A stretch of 64,000 nucleotides of DNA from Sphingomonas parapaucimobilis NBRC 15100 (GTDB lineage: Bacteria; Pseudomonadota; Alphaproteobacteria; Sphingomonadales; Sphingomonadaceae), in NCBI RefSeq assembly GCF_000787715.1, contig NZ_BBPI01000076.1:1-64000 (forward strand). Direction: 5' to 3'. The notes beneath the pieces are model-generated. The model searched no databases, was not told the origin of the DNA, and saw nothing but the letters and a program-made list of their open reading frames with translations. Within the stretch, counting starts at the first letter, position 1. Each line of letters opens with the position of its first letter. Positions 47,103-56,315 of this stretch are shown here, piece after piece. The translations under genes and the position numbers were made by a program.

Positions 47103-47437
47103 AAGATCATGTTCCGGTGATATTCGCCTCCTGCCATACGCAGACATTTGGCGACAAGCTGACTAGGGGCCATGATCCTGGATCTTGAGCACCGATGACG
47201 CCAAGGCGAGCATATAGGGCACCGATCCCAGTCACGACGGGCAGGCTGATAGGAAGCACTCCGTTAAGAAGCGGTATACATTCTTCAAATGCGCCAATTC
47301 TCAAAATTCCCGTACATCCTGATCGACAGTTATTTTAGGGAACCAAACAGCACTTCACGCATTTCATCCCGTTTTCTTTAAAACAGCCTACTCCATCATC
47401 ACAATTGTAGGTAAAATGACTACCGTTGCAGAGCGGT
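47103..47437. other. Intergenic, AT-richer region
   Basis: No gene found. It is lower in G+C than its surroundings around 47260-47420. It probably contains the promoter of the CHASE3 receptor on the minus strand. Confidence 0.4.
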
Positions 47438-48330
47438 TCAGTAGCCTGCAGCGGACACTTGATCCTGATAGACGGCCAGCGTTCTGGCCAGCGCAGCCTG
47501 GTCGGGCATCATGCGCTCGACATTCTGCTTCAGCTCGTTTGCGAGCGCCTGCGTGGTCGGGAGGGCATGTGGCCGGGTTTCCCCCAAGGCATGAAGCACC
47601 TTGAAGGTACGAATGGCGCCCTCCCGCATGATCGGTGCGAAACCGGCACGGATCAGATCGTCGACGGAAGGATGCGGCCCATAGACCGGCGGCTGCTCTT
47701 CGTCTGGAGATGGCGGCTGCGCGGGCATTTCGCTGAGGGTTCCGAGCAGCGCGTTCAACACCTCGATCGCGGCACCCGGATCATGGGTCTCGGGCGCCAG
47801 CACGTGTCCGGCAATCTCGCCCAGGGCGATCTGCCCCAGCCGAGGATCATGGTCGAAATCGCGATGCCGCTCGATGACGAAGGCCCCCGACAATTCGTCA
47901 TCCAGGTCGGCATGACCGCCGACCGCCCGGAGCAGCGGACGCCCCTTATGTGCCAGGGCGCCCGGAATTGCGCTCGACGGCCGGTCGCCCACCCTGATGG
48001 GGATCTTTCGCGAATGTCACGATCGCGGATCGTGCCACATTCCCGGCCCGGTCGATCACGTCCGACATGCGCCCGAAAGCGGCGGGATGGGCGATCCAGC
48101 GCAACAGGGTCACGGGCACCGGCACCACGAGCAAGACCGTGGAGATCAGGAGCAGCACGCGCCCCTTCGACGCCATAGAGCCGTGTTTGCAGGCCGATGA
48201 TGCCGACGACGGAAAAGATGAAGGCGCCCAGAAAGGTCGACAGCGCATTTTGCGACATACGAGATCAGCTGGTCAGGCTGATAAGGGCCGCACGAAACCC
48301 TATTTTCCGGGCGATCGATGGAGCAGCCAT
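47438..48330 (-). pseudogene. DUF2254 membrane protein, decayed
   Basis: Pieces of a DUF2254 protein lie in three frames in the correct order. A start-like MAAPSIARKIGFRAALISL segment (to 48330) runs into a stop. QNALSTFLGAFIFSVVGIIGL then appears in a second frame with the intervening conserved region missing, consistent with an internal deletion. GRVLLLISTVLLVVPVPVTLLRW follows after a one-base shift at a four-C run (48162-48165). The C-terminal HDPRLGQIALGEIAGHVLAP is in a third frame, shifting near 47985-48000. DUF2254 proteins are normally about 400 residues. Confidence 0.75.
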
Positions 48331-48647
48331 CCGATACGGGCCTTGGAAATCATGGGGGTCCCTCGCCTCCTTTCGCCGCCTGCGCGCCCCGGGTTGAAGA
48401 TGATCGTCGCGCCCCCGCCCCGGGTTCCCGCAGCGTCGGACGCGATCAAATGCCGACGGCCGGCCATCAGATATCCGGCAGTTCATACGCAAGGGACGGA
48501 CATTCGGCTCAAGGGCCTTTGCGCGATGGGCGGTTCTCCCATGGCTCGCCGGGCGCGCTCCCGTGGAAACCGCTCACGGCTTTACCGTTGCATCGCGCCG
48601 ACAAACCGATGCAAGGCTTGTGAATCAAATAGTTACAGGGGGCAGCG
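48331..48647. other. Intergenic region, no gene seen
   Basis: No open frame here has family features. It presumably carries the promoter of the outer-membrane protein gene at 48648. Confidence 0.4.
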
Positions 48648-49454
48648 ATGGTGAAGGCTTGGGGTTGGCTGCTGGCCGCTGCGATGATGACGGTCGGGGT
48701 TCCTGCCCTTGCCGAGGACGAACCCCGCTTCTGCCCCACCAGGCCGAACCTGGGCGGGTCGAGCTGCACGACCGAGCCGGGGCGGGTGCATTTCGAGGTA
48801 TCCACGCTGGACTGGCAGCGGGACGACCAACCTGATCAGCGTGAAGACCATATCGTCACCGCCGACATCCTGACCCGCGTGGGTATCGGCAAGAATACCG
48901 AGCTTCAACTCGACTGGGTCGGCTATGGCCGCGACCGGACACGCGACAAGGCCACGGCCATGGTCGACACCGCCACGGGCACCGGCGATGTGACCTTCGC
49001 GGTCCGCCAGCATCTGGCCGGGCAAAAGGGCAAGCCTTTCTCGGCGGGCGTCCAGGCCTTTGTGACCGCGCCAACGGGGCGCTATCCGATCGGCGCGGGG
49101 AGCTGGTCGACGGGGATCATCATCCCGGTCCAATATGAGCTGACCGAAAAGCTGGCGATCGCCGTGACGGGAGAGGCGGATGCGGCGGCGAACCGGTCCG
49201 GCATGGGCCGCCACCTCGCCTATAACGAGATCACCGGCCTGCGGTACAAATTCACCGAAGCGGTGACGGCCACGGCCGAACTGTCGCTGGAACGCGACGA
49301 CGAACCGGATCAGCATGAGACGCTGGCCCTGGCCGCCCTGTCGGCGGCCTGGCGGCCGACCAAAGTCCTTCAACTCGACATTCTGGCGGCGACGGGCCTC
49401 AACCCGGCCGCGCCCCATCTGCGTCTGGTCACGGGCGGCGCCATTCTATTCTGA
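48648..49454 (+). CDS. MetA-pathway phenol degradation-like outer membrane protein
   Basis: 268-residue protein with a cleavable signal (AWGWLLAAAMMTVGVPALA) and an amphipathic beta-strand pattern throughout, ending in AILF as beta-barrel proteins do. Segments such as GIGKNTELQLDWVGYGRDR, GTGDVTFAVRQHLAG and GAGSWSTGIIIPVQYELTEKLAIAVTGE match the putative MetA-pathway transporter family. The name is historical and the substrate is unknown. Confidence 0.8.
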   Translation: MVKAWGWLLAAAMMTVGVPALAEDEPRFCPTRPNLGGSSCTTEPGRVHFEVSTLDWQRDDQPDQREDHIVTADILTRVGIGKNTELQLDWVGYGRDRTRDKATAMVDTATGTGDVTFAVRQHLAGQKGKPFSAGVQAFVTAPTGRYPIGAGSWSTGIIIPVQYELTEKLAIAVTGEADAAANRSGMGRHLAYNEITGLRYKFTEAVTATAELSLERDDEPDQHETLALAALSAAWRPTKVLQLDILAATGLNPAAPHLRLVTGGAILF

Positions 49455-49578
49455 TCCTCTTGCGGAAGCGCGCGATCCGTCGGCACGGGGCGGCGGCGAT
49501 GGCATGGCTGAGGAATGCGTTTGCCCGATCGGGAAGGTCGTGCGTTCACCCGGCTCCAAAAAGCTGAAGAAGGACAGG

Positions 49579-49803
49579 ATGATGGATTTAGCCGCCCAAA
49601 CCCGCCGCCGCGAGATCGCGACCGAGCATCTGCTGTTCAAGACGATGGAATATGTCGAGGCCCGGCATCCGGGCCTGCTCGACTTTCTCGAGGCCAGCCT
49701 CGATCATCTGGGCGATCCTTCGGACGGTCCGGACAAGGACGACGCGGCGGTTCGGGAGATCGCCCGGCGCATGATCGCCGGCGCGCGGCGCGAAGGCGCC
49801 TGA
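49579..49803 (+). CDS. Small acidic hypothetical protein
   Basis: 74-residue protein with an AAGAAGGACAGG ribosome site directly upstream. It is predicted helical and rich in charged residues (REIATEHLLFKTMEYVEARH, LDFLEASLDHLGDPS, EIARRMIAGARREGA). No family recognised. The next small gene begins 9 bp after its stop, so the two are probably one unit. Confidence 0.6.
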   Translation: MMDLAAQTRRREIATEHLLFKTMEYVEARHPGLLDFLEASLDHLGDPSDGPDKDDAAVREIARRMIAGARREGA

Positions 49804-49812
49804 GCCAGCCGG

Positions 49813-50013
49813 ATGGCCCTGCACTTCGTGGGTTTTCGCGGCGACGAATATGCCCGCGCGGTGCGGGTCTTCGGCCCGCCGGACTTTGTCCATATCGGCT
49901 GGGACCGCTGGGCGAAACTGGAGATACAGCCCGACGACATGGCGGTGTTTGCCACGGGAACGGCAGAGGACGAACCCTCCCTCTACAGCTTTCCCGATAT
50001 CCGGGAGGCGTGA
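49813..50013 (+). CDS. Small hypothetical protein
   Basis: 66-residue ORF (MALHFVGFRGDEYARAVRVF, FVHIGWDRWAKLEI, DMAVFATGTAEDEPSLYSF). It is compact and aromatic-rich, without a signal peptide. It follows the 74-residue gene with 9 bp between. No recognised family; the ribosome site is weak, so expression depends on coupling. Confidence 0.5.
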   Translation: MALHFVGFRGDEYARAVRVFGPPDFVHIGWDRWAKLEIQPDDMAVFATGTAEDEPSLYSFPDIREA

Positions 50014-50350
50014 GGTCGGCCACCGGACAGACTTCGGAGCGAAACCTGGCGGAGACGTGGCGCACGGTCGTCAGAGTCGAGGCGGTCGCACGCGCTCCGC
50101 ATCCGGTCGCCAGAGCGGCGCGTCCACGTCGATACGGTCTCGCTTCACGCCTGACGTTAACGATCAGGGAAATGGGAGGGCGCGACACGCCCCCGCCGTT
50201 CACCATGCCCTTGCGCCGGAAATCGCCACTGCCCTCGGTACGGGATGGATCGGCTGCCGCCATAGCGGGCGATATTAACCACATCTCTTAACTGTCCATT
50301 TTAGGCAGTGGTTTAACTTATGTTCCTAACGCCGCCGGTCTGGAGGACCG
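50014..50350. other. Intergenic region upstream of the GGDEF-EAL gene
   Basis: No gene is seen. The last 80 bp are AT-rich (ATTAACC, TTAACTTATG) and probably hold the promoter of the downstream gene. Confidence 0.4.
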
Positions 50351-52693
50351 ATGCGCTTTCTAACCTGCCTCGCCTATGACCATGATCTCGGTCTGGTCGT
50401 GCTTGCCGCGATATTCTGCCTGACGGGATCCGCGGTCACGATAAGACTGCTCCAGCGGCTGCGCTCCGCCGATCCGGGCACCTTTCTGGCCTGGGTGTTC
50501 ATGGGCGGCGTATCGACCGGCGCGACCATCTGGTGCACGCATTTCATCGCGATGATGGCGTACCAGCCGGGCGTGGCGGTCGCCTATGACCCGCCGCTCA
50601 CCGCCCTGTCCCTTGTTATCGCCATCTTCGGCAGTTCCGTCGCACTGGCCGTCGCGGCCCGTCGTCGGAGGTTTGCCCCGGCGGCGGGGGGCATGCTCTT
50701 CGGCCTGGCGGTCACCGCGATGCACTATACCGGCATGATGGCTTTCGCGGCCAGGGGGCTGGTGGAATGGTCGCCAGCCTATGTGGCCGCGTCGATCCTG
50801 TTTTCCATTCTCTTCGGGGCGCTGGCGTTCAGCCGCGCCCTGTCGGGCGACGAGCGGGGCAATCCATGGCCTGCCACCGCGCTCATGGTCACGAGCATCG
50901 CCCTGCTTCATTTCACGGGCATGGCGGCCCTGACGGTCATTCCCGTCGCCCCGGACCTGGGCCAGGCGGACAGCCAGAGCGCCACGATGATCATGGCGTT
51001 TGCGGTGGCGGCGGTCGGGCTGTTGGTGCTCGGCACGGGGTTTGCCACTTCCGTACTCGATACGTCGGCGCATATAGCCTCGCAGCGTCGCCTGGCCCAG
51101 GTGATGGAGGGCAGCGTCGATGCGATGATCGTGGAAAGCGGCGGCGTGATCGTCGCCGCGAACGGCGCCTTCACCGATCTTCTGGGCACCGACGACGATG
51201 TCCTGGGCCAATCGCTGCATCGCTGGGTTTCGGACATCGGGTCGGTCAGGCCCGGTTCGCTCGCGCAGCGCACTCTGCAAGCCGTCGACGGCACCCCCAT
51301 CCCCGTCGAGATCGCCCTTCGCGTCGATACGAGCGAGACGAAATCCCACATGATCTACGCGCTTCGCGACGTGCGTCAGCGACTGGCGCAGGAGCGGCGC
51401 ATCGCGCATCTGGCGCGCAATGACGGCCTGACCGGATTGCCCAATCGCGCATCGTTTCTGGAATGGTCGCATCGCCAGGCGGCACCGGAAGGACCGGGGC
51501 GTCCGCTGGCCTTGCTGTCGATCGATCTCGACCGGTTCAAGGAAGTCAACGACACGCATGGCCATGCTGCGGGGGACCATCTGCTGGCGACGATCGGCAT
51601 GCGGATGAAGGCGCTGACGCGGCCCGGCGAGTTCCTGGCCCGGCTGGGCGGCGACGAATTCGTCGCGCTCATCGGCATCGACAATCACGAGGATGCGATC
51701 GACCTGATCGATCGCCTGCGGACCGCGATCACCGTGCCCGTGGAATATGACCGCTCGACGCTGAGCTGCGGCATGAGTGTGGGCGTCGCGCTGTGGCCGC
51801 AGGATGCAAACGAGATATCGGCCCTCATCAACAATGCCGACCTCGCCATGTACCGGGCGAAATCCAGCATCGCGACGGATTTCTGCTTTTACGAGGAGGA
51901 AATGGACCAGACGGTCCGCACCCGCCGTCGTATCGCCACCGAACTGCGCGACGCGCTGGACCATGACCAGTTCGCCATCCACTGGCAGGTCCAGGCCTCG
52001 GTCGAGACGGGCGATATCACCGGATATGAGGCGCTGCTGCGCTGGACGAAACCCGACGGCACCAACGTTTCGCCGTTCGAGTTCATCGCCATCGCCGAAC
52101 AGACGGGCCTGATCCTGCCGATCGGCGAATGGGTCCTGCGACGCGCCTGTCGGGAAGCGGCGACCTGGCCCACCCCGTGGAAGATCGCGGTGAACCTGTC
52201 CCCCGTCCAGCTCGGCCATGTCGACCTGCCCCGGCTGGTCCACCAGATCCTGATCGAAACCGGCCTGGCGCCCACCCGGCTGGAGCTGGAAATCACGGAG
52301 TCCGCGATGATCACGGATCCCGAGCGTACGACCCATGTGTTGCGCCAGCTGAAGTCGCTGGGGGTGTCGATTGCCATGGATGACTTCGGCACCGGCTATT
52401 CGTCGCTGTCGACGCTGCGTTCCTTCCCCTTCGACAAGATCAAGCTCGACCGCTCGTTCATGACCGAACTGGATATCGCGCCACAGTCGGCCGCGATCAT
52501 TCGGGCGGTTCTGGCGCTGGGTGAAAGCCTGTCGATTCCCATCCTGGCCGAGGGCGTGGAGACGCCTTCGCAACTCGAATTCCTTCGCGCGGAGGGATGC
52601 AACGAAGCACAGGGCTATCTGCTGGGCAGGCCCGGATTGATGACGCCGGACCATGGCGTCGGGGCGCCGCGATCCACCCGACACGCCGCCTAG
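50351..52693 (+). CDS. MHYT-GGDEF-EAL cyclic-di-GMP signalling protein
   Basis: 780-residue integral-membrane enzyme. The N-terminal seven-helix MHYT domain has three repeats (CTHFIAMMAY, AMHYTGMMAF, LLHFTGMAAL), thought to bind a metal. A short PAS-like stretch follows, then a GGDEF domain with intact GGDEF (RLGGDEFVAL, about residue 434) and an EAL domain with intact catalytic elements (GYEALLRW, ITESAMI, DDFGTGYSSL, KLDRSF, ILAEGVET). Both cyclase and phosphodiesterase may therefore be active. GGAGG precedes the ATG. Confidence 0.95.
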   Translation: MRFLTCLAYDHDLGLVVLAAIFCLTGSAVTIRLLQRLRSADPGTFLAWVFMGGVSTGATIWCTHFIAMMAYQPGVAVAYDPPLTALSLVIAIFGSSVALAVAARRRRFAPAAGGMLFGLAVTAMHYTGMMAFAARGLVEWSPAYVAASILFSILFGALAFSRALSGDERGNPWPATALMVTSIALLHFTGMAALTVIPVAPDLGQADSQSATMIMAFAVAAVGLLVLGTGFATSVLDTSAHIASQRRLAQVMEGSVDAMIVESGGVIVAANGAFTDLLGTDDDVLGQSLHRWVSDIGSVRPGSLAQRTLQAVDGTPIPVEIALRVDTSETKSHMIYALRDVRQRLAQERRIAHLARNDGLTGLPNRASFLEWSHRQAAPEGPGRPLALLSIDLDRFKEVNDTHGHAAGDHLLATIGMRMKALTRPGEFLARLGGDEFVALIGIDNHEDAIDLIDRLRTAITVPVEYDRSTLSCGMSVGVALWPQDANEISALINNADLAMYRAKSSIATDFCFYEEEMDQTVRTRRRIATELRDALDHDQFAIHWQVQASVETGDITGYEALLRWTKPDGTNVSPFEFIAIAEQTGLILPIGEWVLRRACREAATWPTPWKIAVNLSPVQLGHVDLPRLVHQILIETGLAPTRLELEITESAMITDPERTTHVLRQLKSLGVSIAMDDFGTGYSSLSTLRSFPFDKIKLDRSFMTELDIAPQSAAIIRAVLALGESLSIPILAEGVETPSQLEFLRAEGCNEAQGYLLGRPGLMTPDHGVGAPRSTRHAA

Positions 52694-52711
52694 GTCTTCG
52701 GCCTGGGCGGC
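52685..52711. terminator. Hairpin between convergent genes
   Basis: GCCGCCTAGG pairs with CCTGGGCGGC around a TCTTCGG loop, spanning the stop codon of the GGDEF-EAL gene and ending 11 bp before the TadE-like gene stop. No U-run, so termination strength is uncertain. Confidence 0.4.
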
Positions 52712-52722
52712 TGGCGCGCCGT

Positions 52723-53505
52723 TCAGACCATCGGAGCCGCCGCGCCATAGATCTGGCAGTCCGCGCGCTTGACGCCGGTCAGCTTGCCGTCGTTGCGCAG
52801 GGAATAGCTGTTTCTCTCGCGGACATTGAAGGCGATGACGCGCTTGATCCTCAGCTCGCCGAACGCGGCGGTGATCAGGCTGACCGGCGCGACGGGCTGG
52901 TAATCATAGACGACCTCGACCACCATCACGGCCGTGCCGCCCGCAGCGGCGATCTGGCGTCCGGACGTGCCGACGCCGTCGATGGTCGACGCGGTTTCCA
53001 CCGCGCCATGATCGTCATTCGTCTTGTCGTCCAGATTGGTGATCGGGGCACCGGCACCGTTCATCGGACCACCGATCGATGACGGTGCCGCCAGCGCACC
53101 GGCGCAACGCTGCCACCGGAACCATTGGCGGTAGCCGTTGGGGTTGCTGGCCGAGACCGGCCCCTTGCCCCCCATTCCGGTGGTCGACGTCCGCTGCTCG
53201 AGGTCGGACAGGATGATCCGCCCCCTGGACGCCAGGGAGAGCGGCTCGCCCATCTTCATGGCGCCGATCATGATCTCCGTCACATCGGCCTCGTCGATCG
53301 AGGTGCGGACCCGACCGGCGTTATCGGCGACCGCCATCGCGATCTGCGAAATCCGCAGGTTCGCGGTGACGTAGTTGCCGATCTCGACCCCGCCCAGGCC
53401 GACGAACAGGATCACCGGCGCGGCAAGTGCAAATTCGATCATCGCCACGCCGCGTCGATTGCCCGCCACACATCTGAGCCGCCTGGCAAGGCACCCTACC
53501 GGCAT
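52723..53505 (-). CDS. TadE-like pilus assembly protein
   Basis: 260-residue protein with the TadE/pilin-like N-terminus: a short basic leader (CLARRLRCVAGNRRG) then one hydrophobic helix with the Glu-rich TadE signature (VAMIEFALAAPVILFVGLGGVEIGNYV). The remainder is a soluble, presumably extracytoplasmic domain. It is the last of three adjacent tad-type genes whose frames overlap slightly. ATG at 53505. Confidence 0.82.
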   Translation of the reverse strand: MPVGCLARRLRCVAGNRRGVAMIEFALAAPVILFVGLGGVEIGNYVTANLRISQIAMAVADNAGRVRTSIDEADVTEIMIGAMKMGEPLSLASRGRIILSDLEQRTSTTGMGGKGPVSASNPNGYRQWFRWQRCAGALAAPSSIGGPMNGAGAPITNLDDKTNDDHGAVETASTIDGVGTSGRQIAAAGGTAVMVVEVVYDYQPVAPVSLITAAFGELRIKRVIAFNVRERNSYSLRNDGKLTGVKRADCQIYGAAAPMV

Positions 53506-54092
53506 CGGGTCACCGGCTCGGCCTGCGAGGCATAGGGCTGGTTTTTCAACATCGTCGTGGCGGTCAGCCTGGTCATCGCGCTCCATCCGATCAATCGGCT
53601 CATCGGCACGATCTCGGGATAGGTCACCGTCGCGGTGTACAGCACCACATCGTCGGAACCACCCGTCCCCGCCCGTGCGCCATCGGCATCCCAGACGCCG
53701 TTGCCATTGATGTCGAGGAAACAGTCCCCGGCATTATACTGGCCCAGCGGCGGCGTGTCGGTGGTGATCGGTTCGGGCTTGGCCACCTGCTGGAATTTGC
53801 CGTAGCTGGTGGGAACGACGATGACATCGGCGTCCCGCGAAATCGCCTTGACGCTGTCGGAAACCATCGCGGTCAACTGCGCAGACGTCGTATCGGTCCC
53901 GATCGTGACCCGCCGGGCCGCACGGTCCAGCGCATCCTGGACCTGCGTCGCGGCATATTGGCGGTAGCCCAGGTCGAACAGGCCGCACATGATCACGATG
54001 GCGGGCACCGAGATCAGGGCGAACTCGACGACCGAGGCGCCGCGGCGATCGCGGGCGATCCGGCGCAGCACGCCGCCCCGTCCCGCCCTCAT
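53496..54092 (-). CDS. TadE/TadG-like minor pilin-type protein
   Basis: 198-residue protein beginning with a basic leader and a TadE-type helix: ARDRRGASVVEFALISVPAIVIMCGLFDLGYRQYAA. It carries the conserved Glu five residues into the helix, as in class IV pilin-like TadE proteins. The soluble domain contains CFLDINGNGVWD, resembling a calcium-binding loop. It overlaps the next gene by 10 bp and the previous one by 4 bp. Confidence 0.85.
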   Translation of the reverse strand: MRAGRGGVLRRIARDRRGASVVEFALISVPAIVIMCGLFDLGYRQYAATQVQDALDRAARRVTIGTDTTSAQLTAMVSDSVKAISRDADVIVVPTSYGKFQQVAKPEPITTDTPPLGQYNAGDCFLDINGNGVWDADGARAGTGGSDDVVLYTATVTYPEIVPMSRLIGWSAMTRLTATTMLKNQPYASQAEPVTRCR

Positions 54093-55765
54093 TGGGTCAG
54101 CCTCAAGGCGCCGATATTCTTGCCGATTTCAACGAAACGCTCGATCAATGCCGCCTGGTTTGACGAGGTGGACGCCTGGCTGGGCGTGCTCGCACAGTTG
54201 GTCAGCGACGCATCGAGCGACGTGGCGAAGCCGATCACCCAAATGGAGTATCCCATGGACTTGGCCTGCGAGCACAGCAGATTGAAGCGCTGCTTGTGGC
54301 GGGCAAGCTGATCGGCTTCGTCGGAATAGTCGCCACCGGGTGTGACGCGACCATCGAGCCGCTCGACTCCATAGGACGAATAGAGGCCAGCATAGCCGGT
54401 ATCGAACAGTCCGTCCGTCATGAAGATGATGTACTTCTTGACAGGCATCATGTTGTATTTTTCCGGATTCTTGCTGCCGAAAATTCCGCCGGACGAAGCC
54501 CAGCGCGCGCCCCACATCATCCCATTGTCGTGATAGGTGCCGCCGTCCGGGACCAGGGTGTTGAGATACCTGTTCAAGTCATCCAGCGTCCATCCCTGCA
54601 TGGACGCGGCCGGAGACGGGCAAGCAACTTGCGGCTTGAAGCGATTGCTATAGGAACGCAACCTGTAACTGGTATATTCCACTTCCGGCCAATAGGGCTT
54701 CCATTTGGTTTCCGTACTGTTCGGTATCAGATCGATATTGAGATCGGTGGCCCCGACCGGAATTGCCGTATCGTTCGCCCCCATGCGCACCGTCTGCCGC
54801 TCTTCAACACATCCCGCCCAAGTGACGTTTTTGGGCGTGGTTTGGACCGGCGTATCGCCGCTGTCATCGGCCGTGCCGATCAGGTCCGCCACATTGACGC
54901 TTGCCCCCGACACATATCGCGAGGTGTCGAACGTCCGGGGAAGATACTGGAAATAGGTGCAGCGACGGGTCCAGGAATCGTAGCTGCCGTAGTAATAGTC
55001 GCAATAGTCTGAACTCATCCTCGCGGTCACGACCTGCCGGGATTGATAGGTCCATGGGCCGGACAGCATGTAATTGGGATTGGCCGCCAGGATCGCTTTG
55101 CCGATATTCACGGCGCTGGCATAGGGAACGACGCCATAGCGAAGACGCATGCCGGACGCCTCCAGCTGTTTCTGAACCGGCGCCAGCTGATTATATAGCG
55201 CCAGCACGGCCGAACGCAGCGCCTCGATCTTGGTCTGGGAGTCGCTGGGCGTCGCCTTGTCCCGCATCGAGCCGGTCGTATCCAGCACGAAGACGATATC
55301 CGTGTTCACGAAATCCTGGGCGGCGTTGCAGCTGACGCTCACCGGCAGCTCGGCGAAGCCGAATATCCGCATCAGCGATGTCGGGATCGTGGTCGCGGCA
55401 TTGATGACGACCGTCGTCTTCGACGTCGTGGCGCTGGAGATGGAGGGCGCGAACGGCTTCGATCCGAACATGCCCTGTTGAAAATTGAAGTTGAAGAATT
55501 TGGCCGCCTCGGTCCGCACGCCGTCATCGACGGTTCCGCTGGTCATCGCGCGCCGACCGGCCAGCACCGCGGCATCGCACGCGATCTGCATCTGCTTGCG
55601 CGCCACATATTCGGTGCCCAGGTCGATCCCCGATCCCACAAGGGCCACCAGCGGGATGAGGAAAAACGCCCATAACAGCATGACGTTTCCGCGCCGATCG
55701 GCGGCAAGTCTGGCGAGAAGGGCGGATGCCGGGAAACGTGACGTGCGATGCCGTCGTCGAGACAT
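54089..55765 (-). CDS. TadG-like protein with von Willebrand A domain
   Basis: 558-residue protein. A basic leader and pilin-like helix (RRGNVMLLWAFFLIPLVALVGSGIDLGTEYVARKQMQ) are followed by a VWA domain whose MIDAS motif is FVLDTTGSMRD (DxTxS) near residue 155, and by IIFMTDGLFDTGYAGL further on. Such proteins belong to Tad-type systems and surface adhesion. It is the first gene of the three; no Tad ATPase or secretin genes are near. Confidence 0.87.
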   Translation of the reverse strand: MSRRRHRTSRFPASALLARLAADRRGNVMLLWAFFLIPLVALVGSGIDLGTEYVARKQMQIACDAAVLAGRRAMTSGTVDDGVRTEAAKFFNFNFQQGMFGSKPFAPSISSATTSKTTVVINAATTIPTSLMRIFGFAELPVSVSCNAAQDFVNTDIVFVLDTTGSMRDKATPSDSQTKIEALRSAVLALYNQLAPVQKQLEASGMRLRYGVVPYASAVNIGKAILAANPNYMLSGPWTYQSRQVVTARMSSDYCDYYYGSYDSWTRRCTYFQYLPRTFDTSRYVSGASVNVADLIGTADDSGDTPVQTTPKNVTWAGCVEERQTVRMGANDTAIPVGATDLNIDLIPNSTETKWKPYWPEVEYTSYRLRSYSNRFKPQVACPSPAASMQGWTLDDLNRYLNTLVPDGGTYHDNGMMWGARWASSGGIFGSKNPEKYNMMPVKKYIIFMTDGLFDTGYAGLYSSYGVERLDGRVTPGGDYSDEADQLARHKQRFNLLCSQAKSMGYSIWVIGFATSLDASLTNCASTPSQASTSSNQAALIERFVEIGKNIGALRLTQ

Positions 55766-55909
55766 TCCATGACAGGAGAATCGGCAGTCCATCCGTTCGC
55801 CCTATCGGCAGAACGTAAAGGGCAGGTTTATGGAAAGTCGATCATAACTCCTTCTGTCGGCGTCGCTATTTCACTTTACGCCGCCAAGGGGCGCACCCCC
55901 GCTCAATGG

Positions 55910-56182
55910 CTATTGGGACGGGTTCGCCCGCCCATCGCTACCTGCCGTATCGCTTTTCGTCGGGGCCAGGCCGGTTGCGTTGCCACCATGGCGAGCGTGA
56001 CGGGGGCGAGCATGATGGGGCCGGGTGTGACGGCCGGGTTCGAAACAGGGCGTCGCCTCTGCCATGGGGGCCGCCACGTCGAAACAGTCGTTGCTCATGT
56101 CCCTCTCGTTCTGCGAGGCCATGGCAGGACAAGCGATCAGGCCGAGCGGGATAACGATCATCCATGTTCGGGAGCGGCGCAT
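55910..56182 (-). CDS. Small secreted protein, His/Arg-rich tail
   Basis: 90-residue ORF with AAGGG a few bases upstream and a convincing signal peptide (MRRSRTWMIVIPLGLIACPAMA). The mature part has two cysteines and a His/Arg-rich stretch (RHTRPHHARPRHARHGG), suggesting a possible metal or polyanion binding site. No family. It is divergent from the response regulator gene, with the shared 19-bp motif at 56245-56263 between them. Confidence 0.5.
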   Translation of the reverse strand: MRRSRTWMIVIPLGLIACPAMASQNERDMSNDCFDVAAPMAEATPCFEPGRHTRPHHARPRHARHGGNATGLAPTKSDTAGSDGRANPSQ

Positions 56183-56244
56183 TCGAATCCCTTCTGAACC
56201 GAGTCCATGAGAGGGATGCCTGTCGCTCCAAAGGCCGCGACTGC

Positions 56245-56263
56245 CGACTTAAATGAATTTCAC
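56245..56263. promoter_or_regulatory. Shared 19-bp motif, copy 1 (candidate response-regulator site)
   Basis: CGACTTAAATGAATTTCAC is the exact inverse of GTGAAATTCATTTAAGTCG at 58326-58344. It lies 62 bp upstream of the small secreted gene start and about 53 bp upstream of the response regulator start. The AT-rich site stands out in a GC-rich genome. Confidence 0.65.
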
Positions 56264-56315
56264 CTGCGGCGATGCGCCTTGGCCATGTCGCGGCTGTGGG
56301 GTTATGCCATGCGCC

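Noticed and set aside
47107..47304. A 65-codon minus-strand frame just upstream of the CHASE3 receptor
   Set aside because: No ribosome site, no family features, and it occupies the expected promoter region of the receptor gene.
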